This document shows, piece by piece, positions 20,062 through 27,782 of a DNA stretch of 33,690 nt. Numbering within the stretch: position 1 is the stretch's first letter; every line of letters begins with the position of its first letter. The DNA comes from Pseudomonadota bacterium (GTDB lineage Bacteria; Pseudomonadota; Gammaproteobacteria; Burkholderiales; Burkholderiaceae_E), in the NCBI GenBank assembly GCA_023389175.1, contig JAEWEW010000276.1:1-33690 (forward strand). The letters run 5' to 3'. The notes beneath the pieces were generated by a model. The model ran no database searches, was not told where the DNA came from, and saw only the letters and a program-made list of their open reading frames with translations. The translations under genes and the position numbers were made by a program.

Positions 20062-20595
20062 TCATCGAGCGTTGTGAGACAGCGGGAACTGCGCCAGGTC
20101 GGCCACGACTTCCTTCCCTGCCGCCGCCACGGTCAGCGTGGCGACGCTGCCAGTGATCTCGATGCGGCGCTTGTTGATCGCTCGGCACCACTCGCGGACG
20201 GATCCGCGATCGGCGCAACGGCCGATGGTGATGTGGGGCACGAACGGAAGACCGGGTCGCCGATGTGCAGCGAGCACTCCCGAATGCAGGCAATCATGCA
20301 GCAGTGACAGGCCGCTGTAGCCCTCGTCCGGCACGAGGAACGCCCAGGCTGGGCCCTCGGGCTCGAACCACGGCATGGCGTAGCGACAGGTGAAGCGGAT
20401 GGGCGAGTGCAAGCGGCTGACGGCGCTCACTTCCGCCAGATAAGCGGCCTCCGGGAGGGCGCTGCAACCGAACGCCAGCGTGAAATGCGACCGGACCAGT
20501 TGGTGCTGGGGGTCGTGAGCCTCCCGAAAAGCATCGATCCAGCCGGCATCCTCGGAGGAAAGCTCGGGATAGGCGAGGGTGTAGAGCGTTCGCAT
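20062..20595 (-). CDS. 2H phosphoesterase, 2'-5' RNA ligase-like
   Basis: The 2H superfamily acts on cyclic phosphates or 2'-5' linkages in RNA and nucleotides. This 177-residue protein has both signature motifs: HFTLAF near residue 37 and HITIGR near residue 124, each with the H-x-T/S-h pattern, in a two-lobed alpha/beta arrangement. Its physiological substrate is not predictable. I chose the ATG at 20595 (MRTLYTLAYPEL); an in-frame start at 20628 adds 11 residues, and neither has a well-spaced ribosome binding site. It lies on the same strand as the thioredoxin-like gene and diverges from the DUF421 gene. Confidence 0.8.
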   Translation of the reverse strand: MRTLYTLAYPELSSEDAGWIDAFREAHDPQHQLVRSHFTLAFGCSALPEAAYLAEVSAVSRLHSPIRFTCRYAMPWFEPEGPAWAFLVPDEGYSGLSLLHDCLHSGVLAAHRRPGLPFVPHITIGRCADRGSVREWCRAINKRRIEITGSVATLTVAAAGKEVVADLAQFPLSHNAR

Positions 20596-20716
20596 CCTCG
20601 ATGGTCGAGCGGCGCGCGGGAACGTCACATCGTAGCGCCGGAACCGCCCTCGGCCAGCATCCGGCGGGCGCGAGCCTTGCCCCTCGCCACGGAACCGTTA
20701 CCCCCGGAGTCCCGCG

Positions 20717-21184
20717 ATGTTCTCCATGACTGCATCGGCCGGCGAGCTGATCCTTCGCGCCGTATGCATCTACGTGGTCCTGCTCTTCCTCATGCGACTG
20801 AGCGGAAAGCGCACCGTCGGGCAGTTCACGCCGTTCGACCTGCTGGTGATGCTGCTGCTGAGCGAAGGCGTGAGCAATGCCCTGAGCGGCGGCGAGGAAT
20901 CCCTGCAGGGTGGTCTGCTGACGGCCGCCGTGCTGATCGGGCTCAACTACCTGGCATCGTTCCTCACCGCGCGCAACCATTTCGCCAAGTGGCTGATCGA
21001 GGGTGAGCCGAAGCTGATCGGCCGGAACGGCCAGCTCGACAAGGAAGCCCTGAGGCGCGAGATGGTGGCAGAGGCCGACGTTATGAAGCGCCTGCGGGAG
21101 GATGACCGGAAGCTGAAGGACGTCGCGAAGGTCTACCTCGAGACGGACGGCAAGATCAGCTTCGTGTCGTCGGAGGATCGATGA
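20717..21184 (+). CDS. DUF421/YetF-family membrane protein
   Basis: This 155-residue inner-membrane protein belongs to the DUF421 (YcaP/YetF) group, function unknown. It has an N-terminal span (LILRAVCIYVVLLFLMR), the conserved GKRTVGQFTPFDLLVMLLLSE block, a further span at ~73-88 and a cytosolic domain with EGEPKLIGRNGQLD and LREDD. This is shorter than the ~220-residue members, lacking part of the C-terminal domain, but similar short versions exist. ATG 20717 has GGAG seven bases upstream. The stop overlaps the start of the next gene (ATGA), so translation is coupled. Confidence 0.83.
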   Translation: MFSMTASAGELILRAVCIYVVLLFLMRLSGKRTVGQFTPFDLLVMLLLSEGVSNALSGGEESLQGGLLTAAVLIGLNYLASFLTARNHFAKWLIEGEPKLIGRNGQLDKEALRREMVAEADVMKRLREDDRKLKDVAKVYLETDGKISFVSSEDR

Positions 21185-21933
21185 AGGCAATCCGGTTGGT
21201 GATCGTCGGCTCCGCGATGGCGGCGGCCATTCCCGTGGCCACGGCGGTCGACGTGGGCTCGCTCTCCGGAGGGGCGCCCGTCTCGGTCGACGATGCCGGC
21301 ACCACCGACCCCGGCACGCTGGAGCTGGTTGTGCCCTTCGAGCTCTCGCGCAAGGACTCCGGTGACGAGTCCTTCGGCTTCACCCCGAAGCTGAAGTACG
21401 GCATCGCGCCGGACTGGGGGGTCTCGGTGTCGATTCCGCTGCGTGCCGGGTCGGCCGACCGGACCGGCAGCGGCGACCTTCGCGCTGCCGCGACCTGGAG
21501 CTTCCTGAAGGAGCAGGGCGCGCGGCCCGCGCTCGCGGCTCAGTTGTCGTTGATCGCGCCGACCGGCCGCGGCAGCGACGGACTCGACGCCGAGCTGCAA
21601 TTGCTCGCGACCAAGACCCTGCCTGGCGCGGTCAGCCACCATGTGCACCTGAATGCGTCGGTCTTGCGGAACTCCCGGCAGGACGGCGAAGAACGGCGCC
21701 ATCGCAACGCGTTCGTGGTCGGCTACGACCGTCGGCTCGCCCCCGACCTGCTCGGCATTGCCGACTTCGTCTATGCGCATGATCGCGAGCGGGGCGGCTC
21801 GGACCGCCTGCTCGAGGTGGGCGCGCGCTACAAGCTGCGCAACAGCGACGTGGTGGGCCTGGGGCTCGGGCTGGGCGTGGGCTCGAGCGAGACCGACTGG
21901 CGGATCGGCCTGTCCTACCAGTTGCAGTTCTAG
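21181..21933 (+). CDS. Predicted outer-membrane beta-barrel protein
   Basis: This 250-residue protein has a signal peptide (AAAIPVATA-VD) and alternating amphipathic strands: GTLELVVPFEL, FTPKLKYGIAPDWGVSVSIPL, GSGDLRAAATWSFL, ALAAQLSLIAPTG, and a final WRIGLSYQLQF ending in the aromatic residue favoured by the BAM machinery. It is reminiscent of the MetA-pathway/phenol-degradation transporter-like barrels, but the link to any substrate is inference. It overlaps the DUF421 stop. Its TAG stop shares the CTAG palindrome (21930-21933) with the converging pseudogene. Confidence 0.72.
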   Translation: MKAIRLVIVGSAMAAAIPVATAVDVGSLSGGAPVSVDDAGTTDPGTLELVVPFELSRKDSGDESFGFTPKLKYGIAPDWGVSVSIPLRAGSADRTGSGDLRAAATWSFLKEQGARPALAAQLSLIAPTGRGSDGLDAELQLLATKTLPGAVSHHVHLNASVLRNSRQDGEERRHRNAFVVGYDRRLAPDLLGIADFVYAHDRERGGSDRLLEVGARYKLRNSDVVGLGLGLGVGSSETDWRIGLSYQLQF

Positions 21934-22663
21934 CCGGCGCGCCAACGTCCGATGGCGGAGTCGATCGACCCGATCGTCGCGGCGCGGCCGCGCAGCCGGG
22001 AAGGGGTCCGCGAAAAGCGCGGTGCCGGTGCAGGCTGCTCGATGCCGTCGATCTCGAGGAAGGCTTCACGCGCCACGTTATGAGGATGGCGGGCAGCCCT
22101 GGAGAGCGGCAATACGGGTGCCACGCATGCATCGGTTCCTTCGAGCAGGGCGGTCCATTCCGCCTGCGAGCGGCCGGCGAAGGTGCGCTCCAGCACCTCG
22201 CGCAGATCGGCCCAGCGTGCCGGATCCTGGTGTGCTTCGACGCACGAATCCGGCAGTCCCGCGTGGCGGCAGAACTCCAGGAAGAACCGGGGCTCGAGCG
22301 CGCCCAGCGCCATGTATTCGCCGTCGGCCGTCCGGTAGCAGGAGTAGGACGGATTTCCGCCGTCGAGCAGGTTGGCGCCGCGCTCCTCCTTGAACTCGCC
22401 CCGTAACGCCCGGCCGACATGGCTGGCCATCAGGTTGAGCACGCCGTCGATGATCGCGACGTCGACGACCTGTCCGTGGCCGGACGTCCGCGACTCGAGC
22501 AGTGCCGCGAGAATGCCGACCACGAGGTGCAGGCTCCGCCATCGTAGTCGCCGACCAGGTTCAACGGCGGAACGGGAGCGCCCCCGCGCGCTCCGACCGC
22601 GTGCAGGGCTCCGGCGATGGCGACATACCCGATGTCGTGCCCCGCGGTCAGGGCGAGCGGGGC
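21930..22663 (-). pseudogene. Family III (CaiB/BaiF-type) CoA-transferase remnant
   Basis: This is a decayed relative of alpha-methylacyl-CoA racemase and family III CoA-transferases. The 5' ~130 codons are absent: recognisable sequence begins at LALTAGHDIGYVAIAGALHA and runs through PPLNLVGDYDGGA, then the frame breaks near 22528. The next frame resumes at LHLVVGILAALLESR and continues through FKEERGANLLDGGNPSYSCY to the stop. The break is explained by one missing C where family members have GCC-CTG. The conserved catalytic Asp region lies in the missing part. No functional product is expected, unless the base loss is a sequencing error, which would not restore the N-terminus. Confidence 0.8.
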
Positions 22664-22669
22664 GATCCG

Positions 22670-22771
22670 ATGCAGGAGGTTCGCATCGGGGCTCCGGTCA
22701 TCGGCGTGCTCGAACATCATCCCGATGCAACACCGCCGTACTCGCTGCTGCAGTGGCGCCTGGAGGAATAG
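22670..22771 (+). pseudogene. Possible 3' remnant of an unrecognised gene
   Basis: A short plus-strand frame ends with an amphipathic, tryptophan-containing segment (LEHHPDATPPYSLLQWRLEE) and a TAG five bases from the end of the converging diguanylate cyclase gene. It sits in the junction left by the truncated CoA-transferase. It may be the tail of a lost gene or chance coding. Confidence 0.2.
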
Positions 22772-22775
22772 CTGC

Positions 22776-23903
22776 TCAACCCGCCGTGATCCGGTCCCGA
22801 CCCTCCGCCTTCGCCCGGTAGAGGGCGACATCCGCCCGCTGGACCAGGTCCTCGCGCTGCTCCTGCGAGCGGAGCTCGGCGAGGCCGCCGGACAGCGTGA
22901 CCGGCCGATCGTCGCGCAGACCCTGCGGCCGCGATGCCCGCACGGCGTCGCGAAGCCGGTTGCACAGCACGGCAGCGCTTTCCGACTCGGTGTCGGGCAT
23001 GATCAGCAGGAACTCCTCGCCACCGTAGCGACCGAGCACGTCGGCGCCGCGGATGTTGCGGCTCATCACGTCGGCCACGTGACGCAGGGCCTCGTCGCCG
23101 ACGGTGTGGCCGAAGAGGTCGTTGATCCGCTTGAAGTGGTCGATGTCCAGCAAGGCGACGGTGAGCGGCGTGCCGCGACGCCGGCTGCGCGCGATCTGGA
23201 CGGCAAGCTCGCCCTCGAGGTGGCGACGGTTGAAGATGCCGGTGAGCTCGTCGTGGCTGGCGCGGCTTGCCGCCGCGTCCCGCTCCGAGGCGAGGGCGGC
23301 ATTGGCCAGCCGCAACTCGTGCATCGCGCGGTCCAGCGATTGGGTACGCTCGCGGATCTTCGTGCGCAACGCCGCCTGGACGCTGCCGTAGAGGCATACC
23401 TGCAGGGCCACGCCGAGCAGCACCACCAGCAGCACCAGCTCCGCCATCCGCGCGTCCGAATCGAGCCCACGGATGACATATCCGACCATGAGCATGGCCT
23501 CCAGCGAGCCCAGGCCCATCAGCGCCAGGAGGTGACGCCGGTCAAGGGTGCTCGCGGCGTAGGAGATCGAGACCATCCCGGTCAGCGCGAACAGCACGCG
23601 GGCGACCACCGGGCCCATCTGGGTCATGGTCACGAACGCGAGCGTGATGCCGAAGAGGAGCTGGGCGAAGACGAGCGACGGGTCCCGCAGGCGCAGGTTC
23701 CAGCCGCGGTGCACGATGTAGTAGAACACGCCGACGCCGGCAAGCGCGCACACCGTGAAGGCGACGAGAACCTGGGGTGCCAGCCAGCCCTGCAGGACGA
23801 TGAGCGCCAGGCAGAGAACGTTGAAGGCGTGCGTGACCAGCGAGAACGCCACGAAGCGCTTGCGCCGGTGCTGCTTGGAGTCATGGGTGAGTACAGCTGC
23901 CAA
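22776..23903 (-). CDS. Membrane-bound diguanylate cyclase (GGDEF)
   Basis: This enzyme makes cyclic di-GMP from two GTP. The 375-residue product has an N-terminal membrane module of about six hydrophobic segments (residues ~18-176), a coiled linker (~180-212) and a GGDEF domain with DELTGIFNRRHLE, LLDIDHFKRINDLFGH and the active-site loop GGEEF (294-298). The product-inhibition I-site RxxD (Arg285, Asp288) lies exactly five residues before it, so catalysis with feedback is predicted. The start is TTG 23903; no in-frame ATG precedes the membrane region. It diverges from the SDR gene; the signal sensed by the membrane part is unknown. Confidence 0.92.
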   Translation of the reverse strand: MAAVLTHDSKQHRRKRFVAFSLVTHAFNVLCLALIVLQGWLAPQVLVAFTVCALAGVGVFYYIVHRGWNLRLRDPSLVFAQLLFGITLAFVTMTQMGPVVARVLFALTGMVSISYAASTLDRRHLLALMGLGSLEAMLMVGYVIRGLDSDARMAELVLLVVLLGVALQVCLYGSVQAALRTKIRERTQSLDRAMHELRLANAALASERDAAASRASHDELTGIFNRRHLEGELAVQIARSRRRGTPLTVALLDIDHFKRINDLFGHTVGDEALRHVADVMSRNIRGADVLGRYGGEEFLLIMPDTESESAAVLCNRLRDAVRASRPQGLRDDRPVTLSGGLAELRSQEQREDLVQRADVALYRAKAEGRDRITAG

Positions 23904-24065
23904 GCGTCGGGTCGCTCCAACGGCTGCGCCGCAATCGTCGCCATTCTAGTAGCCCTTCGCGGCGGCATGCCAAGTCCGGAGGCGGCCGGTACCCGTGCGA
24001 CGATGTCGGCCACGGATCGGACGCAGAAAGCCGCGTCCGAAGCCCGCTTGACGATGGAGGCTGCG

Positions 24066-24818
24066 ATGGAGAGGGACTTCGAAGGGAAGACGGCGATCGT
24101 TACCGGAGGCGGGTCGGGTATCGGCAAGGCGGCGGCGCTCGCGCTCGGATCGCGCGGCGCGAGCGTAGTGGTGAACGATCTCGGCGCGGCGGCCTGCCAC
24201 GCGGTGGCCGACGCGATCACCGGCGCCGGCGGCAAGGCGATTGCGGTTCCCGGGAACGCAGCGGATCCGGAAGCGGTCAGGTCGCTGGTGGACGCCGCGG
24301 TGTCCCGCTTCGGGGCGCTTCACGTGGCCTTCAACAACGCCGGCATCGGTGGTCCGCTCGGGCCGCTCGCCGAGATCGACATCGAGGCGTACCGGCAGCT
24401 GATGGAGGTCAACCTGCACTCCGTCTTCTATGCCATGCGCTACGAGATCCCGGCGATGATCGCCGCCGGCGGCGGCGCCATCCTCAACATGTCGTCCATC
24501 CTCGGATTGGTGGGTGATGCCAACGCCGGACCCTACGTTGCCGCCAAGCACGGCGTGGCCGGACTCACCAAGGCCGCGGCCCTGTCCTATGCCGGCAACG
24601 GCGTGCGGATCAACTCGATCCATCCGGGGTACATCGACACGCCGCTGCTGTCGAACCTGCCGAAGGAGGTCTACGACGGCCTCGTCAGCCTGCATCCCAT
24701 GGGGCGGCTCGGCACATCGGAGGAGGTGACCGAGCTCGCGCTCTTCCTACTGTCGGACCGGGCCGCCTTCATCACCGGGTCGCAGCACCTGGTCGACGGC
24801 GGATACACCGCCCGCTGA
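24066..24818 (+). CDS. Short-chain dehydrogenase/reductase
   Basis: This is a classical SDR of 250 residues, a cytosolic NAD(P)-dependent oxidoreductase. It has the cofactor motif TGGGSGIG, NNAGIGG, the catalytic Ser in NMSSILG and the YVAAKHG Tyr/Lys pair, then HPGYIDTPL and the C-terminal GSQHLVDGGYTAR. The Asp in VVNDLG after the second strand favours NAD over NADP. ATG 24066 has GGAGG (24056-24060) five bases upstream. The frame stays open upstream for over 1 kb, but that stretch is antisense to the cyclase gene. The substrate is not predictable. Confidence 0.9.
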   Translation: MERDFEGKTAIVTGGGSGIGKAAALALGSRGASVVVNDLGAAACHAVADAITGAGGKAIAVPGNAADPEAVRSLVDAAVSRFGALHVAFNNAGIGGPLGPLAEIDIEAYRQLMEVNLHSVFYAMRYEIPAMIAAGGGAILNMSSILGLVGDANAGPYVAAKHGVAGLTKAAALSYAGNGVRINSIHPGYIDTPLLSNLPKEVYDGLVSLHPMGRLGTSEEVTELALFLLSDRAAFITGSQHLVDGGYTAR

Positions 24819-24854
24819 CTGGCAGGCTCGGGGAGCGCCGGCCGGTTGCGCCGG

Positions 24855-25199
24855 TCAGGAGCCGGAAGCGCCCGGGGCGGTGCCGGCAAGCCGTACCAGG
24901 AGCCGCTCGAGCTCCGGGCACCGGGTCGCTCTGCGGGCCAGCATCGCGTCCAGCATCACGTCCTCCAGCGCCTCGGCGATCGGCAGGTGGGTCAGGGCAA
25001 GCTGCTGGGCATGCCGGCGTGCACGGGGGTGGGCTACGGCGGTGCGAAGCTCCTCCAGGAGCTTCCGGTACACGGTGAAGTGCATCCGGTGCTGGCAGGG
25101 CTTGGCCTGCAGAAGCTGGACGGCTTCGGCGAGGAACTTGAGTGCCTTGCGGTCGGCTTGACCGCGCGGTGCAGCTTCGGCGGGCGAGGGCATGGTCAT
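24855..25199 (-). CDS. Hypothetical helical protein
   Basis: I do not recognise this 114-residue protein. It is predicted to be alpha-helical and basic, with AEAVQLLQAKPCQHRMHFTV followed by Arg/Ala/Leu-rich helices and no membrane span. The ATG at 25199 is the likeliest start; a longer frame runs to 25343. It converges on the SDR gene and diverges from the denD-like gene across 220 bases, which show no clear promoter. High GC at third positions supports coding, but the evidence is modest. Confidence 0.5.
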   Translation of the reverse strand: MTMPSPAEAAPRGQADRKALKFLAEAVQLLQAKPCQHRMHFTVYRKLLEELRTAVAHPRARRHAQQLALTHLPIAEALEDVMLDAMLARRATRCPELERLLVRLAGTAPGASGS

Positions 25200-25419
25200 C
25201 TGCGGAATTCCTTGGCGCAGGCGAAATCCGGGGAAGGACGGGTCTGTCCCCTGTCGCCTCTCAGCCGGCAGGTTCCTCCCGCACCGGGCATTGTGTGGCG
25301 CCTGGCCGACGAGCGGTGGCAGGATGAGGCTGGCAGGCGACACTGCGGCGAACTACCATGCGGTCCCGGTGGCAGGTGGTCGCGACGGCAGGCACAAGGC
25401 GCCGAAAGAGGGGGGGACG

Positions 25420-26418
25420 ATGAGGGTAGTCATACTCGGAGCGGGCGGCTTCATCGGAAGCCGCCTGGCCCGGGCGCTGGCCGCATCGCCGGCGTTGCCC
25501 GCCGCGGCGGACGGGGCCGTGGCGCAGCGGCCGGTCACGGAGCTGGTGCTTGGGGATGCGCGCCCGTTGGCCGCGCCTTCCCGCGGAAATACCGGCCCGG
25601 TTGCGGTCAGCGCCATCCAGGGCGACATCCGCGATCCGGCCTTCCTCGCCGGCATCTTCAGCCGGCCGGTGGACTGCGTGTTTCATCTTGCCGCCGCGCT
25701 CACGCTGGATGCGGAGAGCGACTTCGCACGCGGCCTGGAGGTGAACGTCCACGCGCTGATGCGGCTGCTGGAGCTCTGCCGCGCGCAGTCGCGGCCGCCG
25801 CAGCTGGTATTCGCCAGCTCGATATCGGCATTTGGCGGCGTGCTGCCGGACCGGGTCGACGACGACGTGGCCCAGACACCGGAGACCTCCTACGGCTGCC
25901 ACAAGGCGATCGCCGAGCTGCTGATCAACGACTACTCCCGCCGCGGGTTTCTCGACGGCCGGATGCTGCGGCTGCCGGTCGTACTCACGCATCCGGGGCC
26001 GGCCACCGGCAGCGTCTCCGACCGGATCGCGGCGCTCATCCGCGAGCCGCTGGCAGGGCGTGACGTGACCTGCCCGTTGGCGCCGGCCACGCGCCTGCCG
26101 GTGGCATCGGTGCAGCGGGTGGTGTCCAGCCTGGTTGCGCTGCTCGGGCTGGCACCAACCGTGTTCGGCGCCAGCCGGGCGATGAACCTGCCATCGCTCA
26201 CCGTCACCCCGGCAGAGATCGAGGCCGCGGTGCGTCGCGCGGCCGGCGGGCGCCGTGTCGGAAGCTTCCTCTGGCAGCCGGACGCGCAGCTGCAGCGCAT
26301 CGCCGATGGCTGGCCGCGTGAGTTCACCTCGCGCCGGGCAATGGCGGCCGGCATCAGGGCCGATGCCGACGTCGACGCGGTGGTCGCCGCCTACCTCCAG
26401 GAAGCGCCGGCGGCATGA
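25420..26418 (+). CDS. denD: DenD-like NAD-dependent epimerase/dehydrogenase
   Basis: The closest family I recognise is D-erythronate dehydrogenase (DenD), an extended SDR that oxidises four-carbon sugar acids at C2. The 332-residue product has the Rossmann motif GAGGFIG, VDCVFHLAAAL, VFASSISAFGG, catalytic Tyr/Lys in SYGCHKA, and DenD-type SRRGFLDGRMLRLPVV, REPLAGRDVTCPL and ATRLPV. ATG 25420 sits just after a purine-rich stretch. The stop overlaps the monooxygenase start (ATGA). The usual DenD partners (DUF1537 kinase, class II aldolase, isomerase) are not in the window, so the substrate may differ. The symbol is tentative. Confidence 0.72.
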   Translation: MRVVILGAGGFIGSRLARALAASPALPAAADGAVAQRPVTELVLGDARPLAAPSRGNTGPVAVSAIQGDIRDPAFLAGIFSRPVDCVFHLAAALTLDAESDFARGLEVNVHALMRLLELCRAQSRPPQLVFASSISAFGGVLPDRVDDDVAQTPETSYGCHKAIAELLINDYSRRGFLDGRMLRLPVVLTHPGPATGSVSDRIAALIREPLAGRDVTCPLAPATRLPVASVQRVVSSLVALLGLAPTVFGASRAMNLPSLTVTPAEIEAAVRRAAGGRRVGSFLWQPDAQLQRIADGWPREFTSRRAMAAGIRADADVDAVVAAYLQEAPAA

Positions 26419-27731
26419 CGATGAGCGAGGACCGGTCGCTGCCGGTCTGCATCGTCGGCGCGGGCTCGTCCGGTGTTGCGGCCGCCAAGGCGCTGAAGCA
26501 GAAGGGCGTCGATTTCGAATGCTTCGAGATCGGTTCGGACATCGGCGGCATGTGGCGCTACGAGAACGACAACGGGCTGTCGTCGGCCTACCGCAGCCTG
26601 CACATCGACACCAGCCGGCACAACCTCGGCTATCCGGACTTCCCGATCCCCGACCGGTATCCGGATTTCCTCTCCCATGCGCAGGTGCTGGAGTACCTGG
26701 AGTCGTATGCGGACCGATTCGGGGTGCGGCCGCACATCCGCTTCCGCACCCGGGTCGAAGACGTGCGGCCGCATGCGGAGGGGGGCTGGCAGGTGCGCCT
26801 GGCCGGTGGCGGGACGCATCGCTATCGCGCCGTGCTGGTCGCCAACGGGCACCTGTGGGATCCGCGCTGGCCGGACTTCGCGGGACGGTTCGACGGCCCG
26901 GTGATCCACTCCCACCACTACCGTACCGCGGAGCCTTTCCGCGAGAAGCGCGTGCTCGTCGTAGGCATCGGCAACTCCGCCGTCGATATCGCGGTCGACG
27001 TCTGCCGACAGGCGAAGAGCACGATCATCTCCACGCGCCGCAGCGCCTGGATCATGCCGAAGTACATCATGGGCGTGCCGGTGGACCGCTGGTCCGCCTT
27101 CCTCATGCGCAGACTGCGCTTGCCGACGCGCTTGACCCGGAGCCTGATGCGGCGCCTGATGTACCTTGCGGTGGGCGACCAGGCCCGCTATGGCCTGCCG
27201 CGCCCGGCGCATCCGATCTGGCGCGAGCATGCCACCTTGAGCCAGGAGCTGCTGCCCTATGTCGGCCATGGATGGATCCGGGTGAAGCCCGATGTGCGCG
27301 AGTTGCAGCCGGATGCGGTCGCCTTCGCGGACGGCACCACGGAGCCGGTCGATGCGATCATCCATGCCACGGGCTACAAGGCCACCTTCCCGTTCATCGA
27401 TCCGGCGCTCTTCGAGGTGAAGGACCGGTCGGTGGCACTGTACCGGCGCATGCTGCCGCCGGAGCTGCCGGGGCTCTTCATGGTCGGCCTGGTGCAGCCG
27501 GTGGGACCGACCATTCCGCTGGTGGAGATCCAGTCGCGTTGGCTTGCCGCGGTGCTCGCGGGCGACCTCCGCCTTCCCGACATCGCCACCATGCGGGAGG
27601 AGATCGGACGCCATGAGCGCGAGCTGGCACGACGCTATGTCGGTTCCGCGCGCTACACGCTGGAAGTGGATTTCAGGGACTACGCAGGTCGGCTGCACGC
27701 CGACATGAAGCGGGGCAGGGCGGGTGTCTGA
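26415..27731 (+). CDS. Flavin-containing monooxygenase (FMO/BVMO-like)
   Basis: This FAD- and NADPH-dependent monooxygenase would oxygenate a soft nucleophile or a ketone in the cytosol. The 438-residue product has the FAD-binding GAGSSGVAAAK, the segment GGMWRYEND, the FMO signature in FDGPVIHSHHYR (FxGxxxHxxxY), the NADP-binding GIGNSAVD and ATGYKATFPF. Its length matches FMOs rather than the longer Baeyer-Villiger enzymes. The start overlaps the denD stop. The pairing with a sugar-acid-type dehydrogenase is unusual and no substrate can be named. Confidence 0.88.
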   Translation: MTMSEDRSLPVCIVGAGSSGVAAAKALKQKGVDFECFEIGSDIGGMWRYENDNGLSSAYRSLHIDTSRHNLGYPDFPIPDRYPDFLSHAQVLEYLESYADRFGVRPHIRFRTRVEDVRPHAEGGWQVRLAGGGTHRYRAVLVANGHLWDPRWPDFAGRFDGPVIHSHHYRTAEPFREKRVLVVGIGNSAVDIAVDVCRQAKSTIISTRRSAWIMPKYIMGVPVDRWSAFLMRRLRLPTRLTRSLMRRLMYLAVGDQARYGLPRPAHPIWREHATLSQELLPYVGHGWIRVKPDVRELQPDAVAFADGTTEPVDAIIHATGYKATFPFIDPALFEVKDRSVALYRRMLPPELPGLFMVGLVQPVGPTIPLVEIQSRWLAAVLAGDLRLPDIATMREEIGRHERELARRYVGSARYTLEVDFRDYAGRLHADMKRGRAGV

Positions 27732-27782
27732 CCGCACCGCCTCGCGTCGCACCAGATGGCCAGGAGGGGCCGGATCGAACCC

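Noticed and set aside
22617..24065. Long in-frame extension upstream of the SDR gene on the plus strand
   Set aside because: It is antisense to the diguanylate cyclase and the CoA-transferase remnant; the SDR has a good ribosome binding site at 24056 and a normal length from ATG 24066.
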